Assembly: GCF_000607165.1 (NCBI RefSeq)
Contig: NZ_JFZG01000003.1
Location: 124,001 to 188,000 of the forward strand
Reading direction: 5' to 3'
From: Ralstonia pickettii
GTDB taxonomy: Bacteria; Pseudomonadota; Gammaproteobacteria; Burkholderiales; Burkholderiaceae
DNA length: 64,000 nt
Program-made: the position numbers and the translations under genes
Shown here: in pieces, positions 17,624-27,351 of the stretch
Layout: each line of letters begins with the position of its first letter
How positions within the stretch are numbered: the stretch's first letter is position 1
Notes under the pieces: model-generated
Databases searched by the model: none
Seen by the model: the letters and a program-made list of their open reading frames with translations, nothing else
What the model was told of the DNA's origin: nothing

Positions 17624-19411
17624 ATGACCGGCTCCAATCGACCATCGCGACCGTCACGACCACCACGCTTCCGTTTCCTGGGTTTGCCCGCCGCCGCGCT
17701 GGCGGCCGGCTTTGTGCTGTCCCTCGCCTGCGCCCCGGCGCACGCTGAATACGACGTCAAGATCGATGCGCCGAAGTCCATTCGCGACTTGCTTGAGCGC
17801 CATTTGGACCTGTCGCGTTACAAAGACCGCAAGGACATCACCGACGACCAGCTCCAGTACATGGTCGAGACCATTGGCGACCAGGTCACCAAGCTGACGG
17901 CGACCGAAGGCTATTTCGTGCCGAAGGCAACCGCGAAGCTGGACGGCCCGCCAGACCACCGCGTAGTCAGCGTGAAGGTCGAGCCCGGCCCGCGTACCAC
18001 CATCGACACCGTGGGGCTCGACTTTACCGGGGCCATCACGCAAGACGCCAAGCGCATCGACGAATTGAGAAAGTCGTGGAGCCTGCAGCACGGCATGGCC
18101 TTCCGCCAGTCGGGCTGGGACAAGGCCAAGGACGACAGTCTGGCGGCGCTACAGAGCAAACGTTATTACGCGGCCAAGCAGACGTCGTCGCAGGCGCGTG
18201 TCGATCCGGACGAAAGCAAGGCAGACCTGTCGGTGGGCTATGACAGCGGTCCGGCTTACACGCTGGGGCCGCTGGAGGTGCAGGGCTTGTCGCGTTATCC
18301 GCTCAGCATCATCAACCACGTCAACCCGCTGCGCGTGGGTGAGGATTACTCCGCCGATCGGCTGCAATCGCTGCAGGCTGCCATCCAGGGGCAGCCGTAT
18401 TTCTCCAATGCCATCGTTGACTTGGGCGACGATCCGAAGAACCCGGTCAACGCGCCGGTGCGCGTGCGCGTGCGGGAGTACCCGCCCAACCGCATCACCA
18501 GCGGTGTGGGTTACGGCACGGATACGGGCGCCTCGGTGGAAGGGCGCTACCAATATCTGAACCTGTTCAGCAAGGCATGGGTGCTCGACACGCAAGCCCG
18601 CATCGAACAGCGCCGCCAGTATCTGTTTGCCGGCGTGACGGTGCCGCCCGACGACAAGCAATACGTCAATAGCTTCTACACCAGCATGGACCGCACCGAT
18701 ACTTCGGGCACCGATACCCGCAGCTACCGTTCCGGCTTCAAGCAGACGCGTGTACGCGGCATCTATGAGACGTCGTTCACCGTTGATTTCTACTACGACG
18801 ATCTGCGGCCTGATGGCGCCGAGCGGCAGTTGAGCAAGGCGCTCGTCCCGGGTTTCGCGTGGACGCGCCGCGACGTGGACGACCCGCTGTTCCCGCGCCG
18901 GGGCAACATCATCACCACGCAGATCGGCGCGGCAGTGAAAGGCGTGCTGACGGACCAATCGTTCGTGCGGTCGTACAGCCGCATCCGCCAGTTCGTGCCG
19001 GTGGGGCAGCGCGACATCTTCGTTGCGCGCGGTGAGTTGGGTGCGGTCATCACGTCCGGTTCGGGCGATGGCGTGCCGGCCACGCTGCGCTTCCGCACGG
19101 GCGGCACGCAGTCGGTGCGCGGTTACGACTTCCAAAGCATCGGTAACGACGTCAACGGCAGCACGCTGCCGGCCAAGTTCCTCGTTACCGGCGGGCTGGA
19201 GTATCAACGCTGGTTTCTGCCGCAATGGGGCGCCGCCGTGTTCTGGGATACCGGTACGGCAACCGACAACTGGTCGGAGCGTCGCTGGTTCAACGGTGTG
19301 GGTGTCGGCGTGCGCTGGAAGAGCCCGGTGGGGCCGATCCAGCTCGACATGGCCTACGGCATCCAGCAGAAGCAGTTCCGGCCGAGCGTGTCGCTGGGCA
19401 TCGCGTTCTGA
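17624..19411 (+). CDS. tamA: Autotransporter assembly factor TamA (Omp85 family)
   Basis: A 595-residue Omp85 protein. A basic N-terminus and hydrophobic signal peptide end near AHAEY (residues 36-40). POTRA domains occupy roughly residues 40-270, followed by a 16-stranded barrel. Barrel landmarks include PPNRITSGVGYGTDTGASVEGRYQY-like strands, FRTGGTQSVRGYDF (the conserved VRGF/Y loop motif of Omp85 proteins, near residue 495) and a C-terminal Phe after SLGI. TamA works in the outer membrane with TamB to insert outer-membrane proteins. The ATG at 17624 gives the signal peptide directly. Confidence 0.93.
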   Translation: MTGSNRPSRPSRPPRFRFLGLPAAALAAGFVLSLACAPAHAEYDVKIDAPKSIRDLLERHLDLSRYKDRKDITDDQLQYMVETIGDQVTKLTATEGYFVPKATAKLDGPPDHRVVSVKVEPGPRTTIDTVGLDFTGAITQDAKRIDELRKSWSLQHGMAFRQSGWDKAKDDSLAALQSKRYYAAKQTSSQARVDPDESKADLSVGYDSGPAYTLGPLEVQGLSRYPLSIINHVNPLRVGEDYSADRLQSLQAAIQGQPYFSNAIVDLGDDPKNPVNAPVRVRVREYPPNRITSGVGYGTDTGASVEGRYQYLNLFSKAWVLDTQARIEQRRQYLFAGVTVPPDDKQYVNSFYTSMDRTDTSGTDTRSYRSGFKQTRVRGIYETSFTVDFYYDDLRPDGAERQLSKALVPGFAWTRRDVDDPLFPRRGNIITTQIGAAVKGVLTDQSFVRSYSRIRQFVPVGQRDIFVARGELGAVITSGSGDGVPATLRFRTGGTQSVRGYDFQSIGNDVNGSTLPAKFLVTGGLEYQRWFLPQWGAAVFWDTGTATDNWSERRWFNGVGVGVRWKSPVGPIQLDMAYGIQQKQFRPSVSLGIAF

Positions 19412-19413
19412 AT

Positions 19414-22400
19414 ATGACGATGACCGATCCGCAAACGCCTGAACCCAAGCAACCCGAAGCATCACGCCCCGAGCGTCCAAAGCGCGGCTGGGGCCGCCGC
19501 ATGCTGCGCTGGCTCGGCGCCTTCATCTCCCTCCTGCTGGTGATCGTGCTGGTGCTCGCCGGCTGGCTGGTTTGGGCCATCCATTCGCAATCGGGCACGG
19601 CGCAGTTGTGGTCGCTCGCTACGCGCTTTGGCAGCGCGTATGTGTCGGGCAAGCTGGAGGGCGGCACGGTGCGCGAGGGCGTGTCACTGCGCGATCTGCA
19701 CGTCCGCGCGGGCAGCACGGAAGTGCGCATCGACCATGTGGAAGGCCGCTGGGCCATCACACGTGGCCCGTGGCATGCGCACTTCGCGTATCTGCGTGCC
19801 GGTAATGTCGAGGTGATCCTGCATCCGACGCCGCCCACACCGCCGAGTGGTCCGCCCAATTCGCTGGTGCTGCCGCTGGCGCTGGATGTGGATCGCCTCG
19901 CAGTCGATCGCCTCGCCATCCGGCAGGGCACGTCGACCACCGAACTGAAGTCGATTGCCGGCAGCCTGCATACCGACGGCACGCATCATAACGTGCTCCT
20001 CGACGGTATGGAGACGCCCGCCGGCAAGCTCGCGGCCACGCTGCGCATGACCGGTACGCGCCCGTATCCACTCACCGGGGCTGCCACGCTGGCCACGCAG
20101 TTCGAGGTGAACGGGCAGAAGCAGGACGCGTCGGTGTCGGCGCAACTGTCGGGCTCGCTGGAGGCGCTGCATATCGAGGCGACCGGCACCGGCGCCAAGC
20201 TGACCGCGCAGGCGCTGATTGACGCCACGCCGTTCGGCGCGTTGCCTCTGTCGCGCGCAGTCGTGTCGGCGGAGCACGTGAATCCGCGTGCGTTTGCTCC
20301 GGGCGCGCCGGAAGCATCACTGTCGATTCACGCCGATCTGCGCCCCGACGAGAAGGCCAAGACGCTGACGGTGGCCGGCCCCATCCAGATCGACAACGCG
20401 CAGCCCGGCACGCTCGACAAACAGAAGCTGCCGCTGCAATCGCTGCGTGCACAGGTGCGTCTGAACGAAAACGATCAGCAACTCACCGGGCTGGATGTGC
20501 GTCTGCTGGGCGGCGCGGTGCTCACGGGCGGCGCAGATGTGCGGAAGGGGCATGGCGCACTGCGCGTGGATGTGCGCCAGCTCGATCTGCAGGCGCTGCA
20601 CGCATCGCTGGAGAGGACGAAACTCGCTGGCCCCATCACCGTGGATTTTTCGGGAGGCACGCAGCGTGTGGCGCTTGATCTGGCGGGCGGCGACATGCGC
20701 GCGCAAGCGAAAGCCGTGCTGGATGCGGCGCAGGTCGCGGTGGAGAGCGCCCAGGTGTCGCTGGGGCGCTCGCGGCTGACGCTGGCGGGCACGCTCAAGC
20801 ACGACGATGCGCAGTCGTTCGCCTTCAAGGGCAATCTGGCGGAGTTCGATCCGTCGCGGCTGGCCAAGGTGGCCAAGGGCCGCATCAATGCCGAGTTCGA
20901 TGCGCGCGGCACGCTGGGCGAGCCAATTGACGCCGCCGTCAAGTTTGCCGTGCGCGATAGCGATTACGCCGGCTTGCCGATGACCGGCGACGGCAACGTC
21001 CACGTGCGCGGCGAACGCCTGCTGCCCAGCGAGGCCAGGCTCGACGTGGCCGGCAACAAGGCCAGCCTGCGGGGCAGTTTTGGCGGGGCGGGTGACCGCA
21101 TGCATGTCGAAGTCGATGCGCCGCAGCTCGCACGCCTGCAGCTTGGGGTGAGTGGGGCGCTCACCTTGTCCGGCGATGTCTCTGGCACGATCAAGCGCCC
21201 GCAGGTGGACGCCACGTTCCGCGCCAATCAGCTTGCCTATCAAGGAAACAAGATCGACACCGCCAACGGTCGTGCGCAGATCCGCGACGGGATCGACGGG
21301 CCATTGCTGTTCGAGCTGACCGCGCAGCGCGTGACGGGCCCGAGCCTGTCATTGCGGGAAGTGCATGCCACGCTGGACGGCACGCGACGCGCCCACCGCT
21401 TCCGCGCCGATGCCGACGGCAACGTGCGCAACCAGCCGTTCAAGTTCGCACTGGCAGGCGACGGTGCGCTGACACCCGGCAAGGACGGCGATGGTTGGGA
21501 CGGCACGATCTCCACGCTGTCGGCGCAGGGCGCGCCCAACCTGCAGCTCACGGCGCCGGTGAAGCTGTCGGTGGCACCGGGCCGCCTGATGATGGGTCGT
21601 GCAGACCTGACACTGGACCAGACCCCCATCCACATCGAGCGTGTCGAATCGACCCAGGGTCACGTGCGCAGCGCCGGCCGCGTCGATGGTTTACAGATTG
21701 CGCGGGTGCTGGAGCTTGTGCGCACCTGGACGGGCCAGGCACCGCCGGTGCGCACGGATCTCGTCGTCGATGGCCAATGGGATCTGGACCTCGGCAGCAC
21801 GGCCACCGGCACGGCGCGCATCGCCCGGCGCAGCGGCGATCTGTCGATCAACGCCGGCCGTGGTTTCACGCCACTGGGCCTGACCGAAGCGACCGTGGAA
21901 GCGCGCGGCGAAGGCATGCGCCTCGGGCTGCGCGGGAATGTGCAGTCAACGCGCGTCGGCAATGTTTACCTCGATGCGGGTGTCGGGCTTGTGCGTGATC
22001 CCGGACCGGGCACCTTGGCGCTCATGGCGCCCACGTCCCCACTTTCCGGCGGTTTGACGATCAGCCTGCCGCATCTCAAGAGCATCGGTGACTTGCTTGG
22101 GCCGGATGTCGCAACGGACGGGCAGCTTGCAGCCAGCCTGACATTTGCCGGTACGGTGGGCGCGCCCAAGGTGAGCGGCTTCCTGACGGGCCAGGACGTT
22201 GACGTGGCGCTGTACGACCAGGGCATCCGCCTGACCAAGGGCGTGGTGCGCGTGGCGCTCGATCAGAACGTGGTCGACCTGCAGGAGGTGGTGTTCCATG
22301 GCGGAGACGGCACCGTGCGGGCGCAGGGCCGCGTGCAGCTTGGCGAGGCGAATCCGAACCTGGCAGGGTCCATCGTTGCCGACAAGCTGCAACTCTTTGC

Positions 22401-23328
22401 CGATCCGGACCGGACGCTGGTGCTGTCGGGCCAGGCGCGCATCGCCAACGACAACGACCGCGTGGCCATCACCGGCAAGTTCAAGGTCGACCGCGGCCTG
22501 TTCGATTTGCCCAAGGACGGCGCGCCGTCGCTCGGCGACGACGTGGTCATCGTCCGTCGTGCCGATGCCGCACGCAACCAGGCCGAACGCGGCGTCAAGC
22601 GGGAAGAGAAGCCGGCTGGCCGCTTCAGCCCGGTGGTGGATGTCGATGTCGATTTTGGCGACAACTTCCGCTTCAAGGGTGCGGGTGCAGACCTGTCACT
22701 TGGCGGCCAGATGCACGTGCACAGCGAACCGCTCGTGCCCCTGCGCGGCACCGGCACGATCTACGTGCGCGAGGGCAGCACGTACGAAGCGTTCGGCCGT
22801 AAGCTGGCCATCGAGCGGGGCGTGCTGAACTTCGTGGGGCCGGTCAACAACCCATCGTTCAACATCACCGCAATGCGACGTAACCAGGAAGTCGAAGCCG
22901 GTGTGCAGGTGACCGGCACGGTGCGCCAGCCGCGCGTCAAGCTCGTCTCCGAGCCCAACGTGCCAGACGAAGACAAGCTCTCCTGGCTGATGTTCGGCTA
23001 CAGCGCATCAAACGCTGGCCTGGGCCAGCAGCAGGCGATGTCCGGCGCGGCACTCGGCCTGCTGGGCAACGTGGCCGGCAAGAACGTGGCGCGGCGCTTC
23101 GGGCTCGACGAGTTTTCGATCGGGCCATCCACCGCTGGCCTGACCGATCCTCAGGTGGTGAGCCTGGGCAAGGCAATCTCTGAGCGCATCACCGTTGGCT
23201 ACGAGCAGAGTCTGTCGACCGCCGATTCCATCGTCAAACTGACGTGGCAGTTTTCGCGGCGGTGGTCGGTGGTGGCGCGCGGCGGCACGATCAACGGCGC
23301 GTCGGTCCTGTTCAACAAGCGTTGGTAA
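19414..23328 (+). CDS. tamB: Translocation and assembly module protein TamB
   Basis: A 1304-residue protein with a Pro/Arg-rich cytoplasmic N-terminus, one membrane anchor (LGAFISLLLVIVLVLAGWLV, about residues 30-49) and a very long repetitive beta-rich periplasmic region. The C-terminal TamB/DUF490 domain runs from about residue 950. It carries TGTIYVREGSTYEAFGRKLAIERG and ends with VKLTWQFSRRWSVVARGG and a final Trp. TamB spans the periplasm, docks to TamA and also helps move phospholipid in related bacteria. It starts 2 bases after the tamA stop. Confidence 0.94.
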   Translation: MTMTDPQTPEPKQPEASRPERPKRGWGRRMLRWLGAFISLLLVIVLVLAGWLVWAIHSQSGTAQLWSLATRFGSAYVSGKLEGGTVREGVSLRDLHVRAGSTEVRIDHVEGRWAITRGPWHAHFAYLRAGNVEVILHPTPPTPPSGPPNSLVLPLALDVDRLAVDRLAIRQGTSTTELKSIAGSLHTDGTHHNVLLDGMETPAGKLAATLRMTGTRPYPLTGAATLATQFEVNGQKQDASVSAQLSGSLEALHIEATGTGAKLTAQALIDATPFGALPLSRAVVSAEHVNPRAFAPGAPEASLSIHADLRPDEKAKTLTVAGPIQIDNAQPGTLDKQKLPLQSLRAQVRLNENDQQLTGLDVRLLGGAVLTGGADVRKGHGALRVDVRQLDLQALHASLERTKLAGPITVDFSGGTQRVALDLAGGDMRAQAKAVLDAAQVAVESAQVSLGRSRLTLAGTLKHDDAQSFAFKGNLAEFDPSRLAKVAKGRINAEFDARGTLGEPIDAAVKFAVRDSDYAGLPMTGDGNVHVRGERLLPSEARLDVAGNKASLRGSFGGAGDRMHVEVDAPQLARLQLGVSGALTLSGDVSGTIKRPQVDATFRANQLAYQGNKIDTANGRAQIRDGIDGPLLFELTAQRVTGPSLSLREVHATLDGTRRAHRFRADADGNVRNQPFKFALAGDGALTPGKDGDGWDGTISTLSAQGAPNLQLTAPVKLSVAPGRLMMGRADLTLDQTPIHIERVESTQGHVRSAGRVDGLQIARVLELVRTWTGQAPPVRTDLVVDGQWDLDLGSTATGTARIARRSGDLSINAGRGFTPLGLTEATVEARGEGMRLGLRGNVQSTRVGNVYLDAGVGLVRDPGPGTLALMAPTSPLSGGLTISLPHLKSIGDLLGPDVATDGQLAASLTFAGTVGAPKVSGFLTGQDVDVALYDQGIRLTKGVVRVALDQNVVDLQEVVFHGGDGTVRAQGRVQLGEANPNLAGSIVADKLQLFADPDRTLVLSGQARIANDNDRVAITGKFKVDRGLFDLPKDGAPSLGDDVVIVRRADAARNQAERGVKREEKPAGRFSPVVDVDVDFGDNFRFKGAGADLSLGGQMHVHSEPLVPLRGTGTIYVREGSTYEAFGRKLAIERGVLNFVGPVNNPSFNITAMRRNQEVEAGVQVTGTVRQPRVKLVSEPNVPDEDKLSWLMFGYSASNAGLGQQQAMSGAALGLLGNVAGKNVARRFGLDEFSIGPSTAGLTDPQVVSLGKAISERITVGYEQSLSTADSIVKLTWQFSRRWSVVARGGTINGASVLFNKRW

Positions 23329-23340
23329 TCAGTTGGCCCG

Positions 23341-23357
23341 GCTGCCAGAATGGCAGC
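23341..23357. repeat. Short hairpin between tamB and the lipoprotein gene
   Basis: GCTGCCA-GAA-TGGCAGC, a 7-bp perfect stem with a 3-base loop and no T-tract. It lies 10 bases after the tamB stop and 28 bases before the lipoprotein ATG, and could adjust expression within the operon. Confidence 0.4.
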
Positions 23358-23384
23358 AGGTACATGCTTCGCACGAGGAGTTCC

Positions 23385-23966
23385 ATGCCGCATCTTCGTC
23401 AACTCGCACAAGTGGGAGTCACCATGGGCGTTCTGGCTTCATTGCTGGGGCTGTTCGGCTGTGATCAGCAGAAGGTCGATCAGGCTGTGGATCGCGTGGG
23501 CGATGCCGCCAAGCGAGCATGGCAATCGGCCAAGCCGGATAACCTGCTGTTCAAGGGCATCGTGGCGGGGCAATCGACCGAAGACGACGTCAGGGCCACC
23601 GCCGGCCAGCCCGAGATGATCTGGGAGAGCGAAGGCGGCACGCGGCAGCTTGAGTATCCGCGCGGGCCAGAAGGGACTTCAACCTGGATGGTGACGATCG
23701 GGCCTGACGGACACGTGCAGAAGATCGAGCAGGTGCTGACTGCCGAAAATTTTGGGCGCGTGCGGGTGGGACAGACCAAAGACGACATCCGCCGGATGCT
23801 GGGCAAGCCGGGGAAGGTTGAGGTGTTTAAGCTGAAACAGGAAGAGGTTTGGGGGTATCGGTGGATGGAAAGTGCTACCGAGCGGGCTTTCTTCAATGTG
23901 CACTTCGGGCCGGATGGGCGGGTTACGACGACTTCGCGGAGTGACGATCGGTTGAATGGGGCGTAG
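23385..23966 (+). CDS. Lipoprotein with two tandem SmpA/OmlA (BamE-like) repeats
   Basis: A 193-residue lipoprotein. The lipobox LFGC ends at Cys26 after a hydrophobic segment. Two copies of a BamE-like unit follow: repeat 1 at about residues 57-117 (AGQSTEDDVRATAGQPE, ending IGPDGHVQKI) and repeat 2 at about 124-185 (VGQTKDDIRRMLGKPG, ending FGPDGRVTTT). BamE normally has one such unit and is shorter. The sequence is usually annotated as an SmpA/OmlA or BamE-domain protein. The link to tamAB, 56 bases upstream on the same strand, suggests a role in outer-membrane protein assembly; that is inference. A GAGGAG lies just before the ATG at 23385. Confidence 0.8.
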   Translation: MPHLRQLAQVGVTMGVLASLLGLFGCDQQKVDQAVDRVGDAAKRAWQSAKPDNLLFKGIVAGQSTEDDVRATAGQPEMIWESEGGTRQLEYPRGPEGTSTWMVTIGPDGHVQKIEQVLTAENFGRVRVGQTKDDIRRMLGKPGKVEVFKLKQEEVWGYRWMESATERAFFNVHFGPDGRVTTTSRSDDRLNGA

Positions 23967-24008
23967 CTGATTGGTGTTTGGGCCTTCGGCCGTCGCACTG
24001 AGGATGTT

Positions 24009-24121
24009 CTTGTGGTGCATCCCTGGTTTCATCCCTTGCCGGGGCTGACTCACTTTCTTTGGCAAGACAAATAAAAGTGAGTCAGCCCCGGCAGGGAACG
24101 AAAGGGAAGTGGACCACCAAG
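24009..24121. repeat. Long imperfect intergenic inverted repeat (about 48-bp arms)
   Basis: The left arm 24009-24056 and the right arm 24074-24121 are imperfectly complementary over their whole length, and perfectly so over the inner 18 bases or so (GCCGGGGCTGACTCACTTT). The loop is about 17 bases. It lies between the convergent lipoprotein and metG genes. It contains no ORF of note. It may act as a bidirectional terminator, or be a REP- or MITE-like element. Confidence 0.75.
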
Positions 24122-24141
24122 GCCCATCCCCAAGCATCCAA

Positions 24142-26211
24142 TTACCGTACCCGCATCCCCGGCACAGCCCCAGAATGCGGCTCAAGAATATAAAGCCCCG
24201 GCTGAGCCTTCTCATCAGCCGCCGAAGCCGCCAACACCATCCCTTCCGACATTCCGAACTTCATCTTGCGCGGTGCGAGGTTGGCAACCATCACGGTCAG
24301 CTTGCCCACGAGATCTTCCGGCGCATACGCCGACTGAATGCCAGAAAACACATTCCGCGTCTGCCCTTCACCGACATCCAGCGTGAGCTGCAGCAGTTTG
24401 TTCGATCCTTCCACGCGCTGGCAGGCGACGATCTTGGCCACACGCAAGTCGATCTTGGCGAAGTCGTCGATGGTGATGGTCTCGGCCATCGGCTCGATGG
24501 CGGCGGCACCGTTGGCGGCTGCCGCCGGTGCTTCTGCGGTGGCCTGCAGCGACTGACGATTCGCTTCCACTAGCGCATCCACCTGCTTCTTGTCCACGCG
24601 CGTCATCAGATGCGAGTACGGCTGGACCGGCTTGGCCGACGACAGTTGCGAATCGATCGAGCGCCACGTCAGCGGCTCAACGTTGAGGAACGCTTCGATG
24701 CGCTCAACCGTTGTCGGCAGAATCGGCTTGAGGTACACGGCCAGCAGGCGGAACGCTTCCAGCGCGACCGAGCACGCGGCATGCAGCTTTTCGCGGTTGG
24801 CTTCGTCCTTGGCGAGGTCCCACGGCTTTTCGGTGTCGACGAACGCATTGACGGCGTCGGCCAGCTCCATCACGGCACGCAGCGCCTTGCTGTACTCGCG
24901 CTTTTCATACAGATCGGCGATTTGCGGGGCGGCTTCGCGCAGTTGCACCATCAGCGGGTGGCCCAGCGCGGCGTCGCTCACGCGGCCTTCGAAGCGCTTG
25001 ACCAGGAACCCCGCAGAGCGGCTGGCGATGTTGACGAACTTGCCCACCAGATCGCTGTTCACACGGGCGATGAAATCGTCCAGGTTCAGGTCCAGGTCTT
25101 CCATCGTCGCGTTCAGCTTGGCGGCGAAGTAGTAGCGCAGCCATTCCGGATTCAGGCCGGTGTCGATGTAGCTCTGAGCGGTGATGAACGTGCCGCGGGA
25201 CTTGCTCATCTTGGCGCCGTCCACGGTCAGGAAGCCGTGGGCGAACACATTGGTCGGCGTGCGGTGGCCCGAGAACTTGAGCATCGCCGGCCAGAACAGC
25301 GTGTGGAAATACAGGATGTCCTTGCCGATGAAGTGGTACTGCTCGGTCGTCGAGTGCTCTGCGATCCAGGATTCGAAATCGATGCCGCGCTTGGCGCACA
25401 GGTTCTTGAAGCTGGCGTAGTAGCCGACTGGCGCATCCAGCCACACATAGAAGTACTTGCCCGGCGCGCCCGGAATCTCGAAGCCGAAGTACGGCGCATC
25501 ACGCGAGATGTCCCAGTCCGACAGCTTGGCCTCGCCTTCGTCGCCGAGCCATTCGCGCATCTTGTTGGTGGCTTCGGGCTGGGCCAGGTCGGCCACCCAT
25601 TCGCGCAGGAAGTTTTCGCAGCGCGGGTCAGACAGCTTGAAAAAGTAGTGCTCCGACGACTTGCGCACCGGCGTCGCGCCCGACACCACGGAATACGGAT
25701 TCTTCAGATCGGTCGGCTGGTACGTCGCACCGCACACTTCACAGGAGTCGCCGTACTGATCTTTCGCGCCGCACTTGGGGCATTCGCCCTTGATGAAGCG
25801 GTCCGGAAGGAACATCTCCTTGACCGGGTCATAGAACTGCTCGACCTCGCGCACGTCGATCAGGCCGGCTTCCTTGAGCTTGAGGTAGACGCTCTGGCAC
25901 AGCTCCTTGTTTTCGTCGGAGTCGGTGCTGTAGTAGTTGTCGAACGAGACGAGGAAGTTGTCGAAGTCGCGTTTATGTTCCGTCCAGACGCGTTCGATGA
26001 GCTGGCGCGGGGTCAGGCCTTCCTTCTCGGCGCGCAACATGACGGGCGTGCCGTGTGTGTCGTCGGCACCCACGTAGTAGGTCTCATGCCCGCGCATGCG
26101 TTGGAAACGCACCCAGATATCGGTCTGGATGTACTCGACCAGGTGGCCGATGTGAATCGGTCCGTTTGCGTAGGGCAGGGCGGAAGTGACGAGGATGCGA
26201 CGTTCGGACAT
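24142..26211 (-). CDS. metG: Methionyl-tRNA synthetase
   Basis: A 689-residue class I synthetase. HIGH at residues 20-23 ([15 protein letters not shown]), a zinc-binding insert with [21 protein letters not shown] near residues 145-165, KMSKSRGTF near residue 336, and a C-terminal OB-fold tRNA-binding domain (from about 585) beginning [28 protein letters not shown]. The start at 26211 gives the conserved N-terminus. A TAAAAT box on the minus strand at 26272-26277 is a plausible -10. The tail runs to the edge of the long inverted repeat. Confidence 0.97.
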   Translation of the reverse strand: MSERRILVTSALPYANGPIHIGHLVEYIQTDIWVRFQRMRGHETYYVGADDTHGTPVMLRAEKEGLTPRQLIERVWTEHKRDFDNFLVSFDNYYSTDSDENKELCQSVYLKLKEAGLIDVREVEQFYDPVKEMFLPDRFIKGECPKCGAKDQYGDSCEVCGATYQPTDLKNPYSVVSGATPVRKSSEHYFFKLSDPRCENFLREWVADLAQPEATNKMREWLGDEGEAKLSDWDISRDAPYFGFEIPGAPGKYFYVWLDAPVGYYASFKNLCAKRGIDFESWIAEHSTTEQYHFIGKDILYFHTLFWPAMLKFSGHRTPTNVFAHGFLTVDGAKMSKSRGTFITAQSYIDTGLNPEWLRYYFAAKLNATMEDLDLNLDDFIARVNSDLVGKFVNIASRSAGFLVKRFEGRVSDAALGHPLMVQLREAAPQIADLYEKREYSKALRAVMELADAVNAFVDTEKPWDLAKDEANREKLHAACSVALEAFRLLAVYLKPILPTTVERIEAFLNVEPLTWRSIDSQLSSAKPVQPYSHLMTRVDKKQVDALVEANRQSLQATAEAPAAAANGAAAIEPMAETITIDDFAKIDLRVAKIVACQRVEGSNKLLQLTLDVGEGQTRNVFSGIQSAYAPEDLVGKLTVMVANLAPRKMKFGMSEGMVLAASAADEKAQPGLYILEPHSGAVPGMRVR

Positions 26212-26518
26212 GAGCGAGCCAGAAAAGTGCGGGCAGGCCGCGAACAGGGCGCGGCGCGCGGAGAAACGCATATTTTAGCGCGCCCGACGGCGTCGAGCCC
26301 GTCAGAGAGGAATCTGCGGAATCGCGGGTGTGATCATGGGGTTGGCCTATGCGTCACGATGCCGCGCACGGTGTGACCCAAAAAAAAAAAGCGCCGGTCA
26401 GAGCCGGCGCAGCTTTCCACAACGGAAAAGGAGGAGAAATCAGGTACCGCCCGGGAGGTCAGCCACGCATCGCGAGCCAGCAACGTGTGGCAAGCGGCAC
26501 CTGTTTTCTATGACAGGG
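26212..26518. other. Intergenic region between metG and the OmpA-family gene
   Basis: This 307-base stretch holds the metG leader and likely promoter (TAAAAT at 26272-26277, minus strand) and the terminator of the OmpA-family gene at 26380-26410. I see no additional gene. Confidence 0.7.
26380..26410 (-). terminator. Intrinsic terminator of the OmpA-family lipoprotein gene
   Basis: On the minus strand GCGCCGGCTCTGACCGGCGC forms a 7-bp stem and is followed by eleven Ts. It lies about 110 bases past the stop codon of the OmpA-family gene and in front of metG. Confidence 0.88.
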
Positions 26519-27148
26519 TTAGCCCTGAATTGGTTTCAAATAAATTTCCACGCGGCGATTTTGCGCGCGGCCGGCCTCGGTGGCGTTGTCGGCAACGGGC
26601 TGGTTCTGGCCGCGGCCTTCAGCCGAGAGACGGTTGCGGGCCACGCCGCGGTCAGTCAGGTAGCTCGCCACGCTCTGCGCACGCTTTTGCGACAGCGTCA
26701 TGTTGTAGTTCGGGTTGCCGGTGCTGTCCGTGTGGCCGACCACATTGGCGGCCAGTTCCGGATGTTGTGTGAGCGTTTGTGCCACGCTATCCAACGGGCC
26801 GCGGAACGACGGCTTGATCACCGCGCTGTCGGTGTCGAATGAAACCTGGCTCGGAATGTTCAGCTTGAGCGAGCCGTCGGGCTGCTCTGAAATTTGCGTG
26901 CCGGTGCCGGCCGTATCGCCAGCCAGCTTGGACTTGATGGCGCCCCAGTTGTAGCCGACGGCTGCACCGGTTGCCGCGCCCAGCGCACCGCCAATGGCGG
27001 CGCCCTTGCCGTTGCCGACCAGCGCGCCGATGCCAGCGCCCACGGCCGCGCCAACGCCGGTGCCCATGGCGGTCTGGTTCTGCTGTTCGGTCGCGCAGCC
27101 GGCGGCCAGCAGGGCGACGAGCGAGACGGAAATAAGCTTGGCTTTCAT
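26519..27148 (-). CDS. OmpA-family lipoprotein with glycine-zipper region
   Basis: A 209-residue protein. A signal peptide with lipobox LAAGC (Cys near residue 18) is followed by a glycine-zipper stretch (GVGAAVGAGIGALVG and GGALGAATGAAVG, about residues 30-65). A C-terminal OmpA-like peptidoglycan-binding domain contains VSFDTDSAVIKP, VVGHTDSTGNPNYNMTLSQKRAQSV and NRLSAEGRGQNQPVADNATEAGRAQNRRVEI. It resembles YiaD-type proteins that tether the outer membrane to peptidoglycan. A GTAGGAGA ribosome-binding site sits 4-6 bases before the ATG at 27148, which rules out the longer upstream start. It is divergent from apbC. Confidence 0.9.
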   Translation of the reverse strand: MKAKLISVSLVALLAAGCATEQQNQTAMGTGVGAAVGAGIGALVGNGKGAAIGGALGAATGAAVGYNWGAIKSKLAGDTAGTGTQISEQPDGSLKLNIPSQVSFDTDSAVIKPSFRGPLDSVAQTLTQHPELAANVVGHTDSTGNPNYNMTLSQKRAQSVASYLTDRGVARNRLSAEGRGQNQPVADNATEAGRAQNRRVEIYLKPIQG

Positions 27149-27351
27149 GGTTTCTCCTACGGGTAACGGGATCGGTTCTTGTGAGTTTGCCGATATCCGG
27201 CGCATCAGAGGGATATTGAGGGAGGAATCGGACGAACGACGCGCCGGCAAAATACAATAGCAAAACAGTAGATAGAGTGGCCAGGGCGCCGCAAAGTTCA
27301 TGCCGCGTCACCGTTGGCCCGTCCCCCATTCGCATTAGATTTGTGGAGCAA

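Noticed and set aside
24610-26376. 588-codon plus-strand reading frame opposite metG
   Set aside because: It is the antisense of a complete, well-conserved metG; open antisense frames are common at this GC content.
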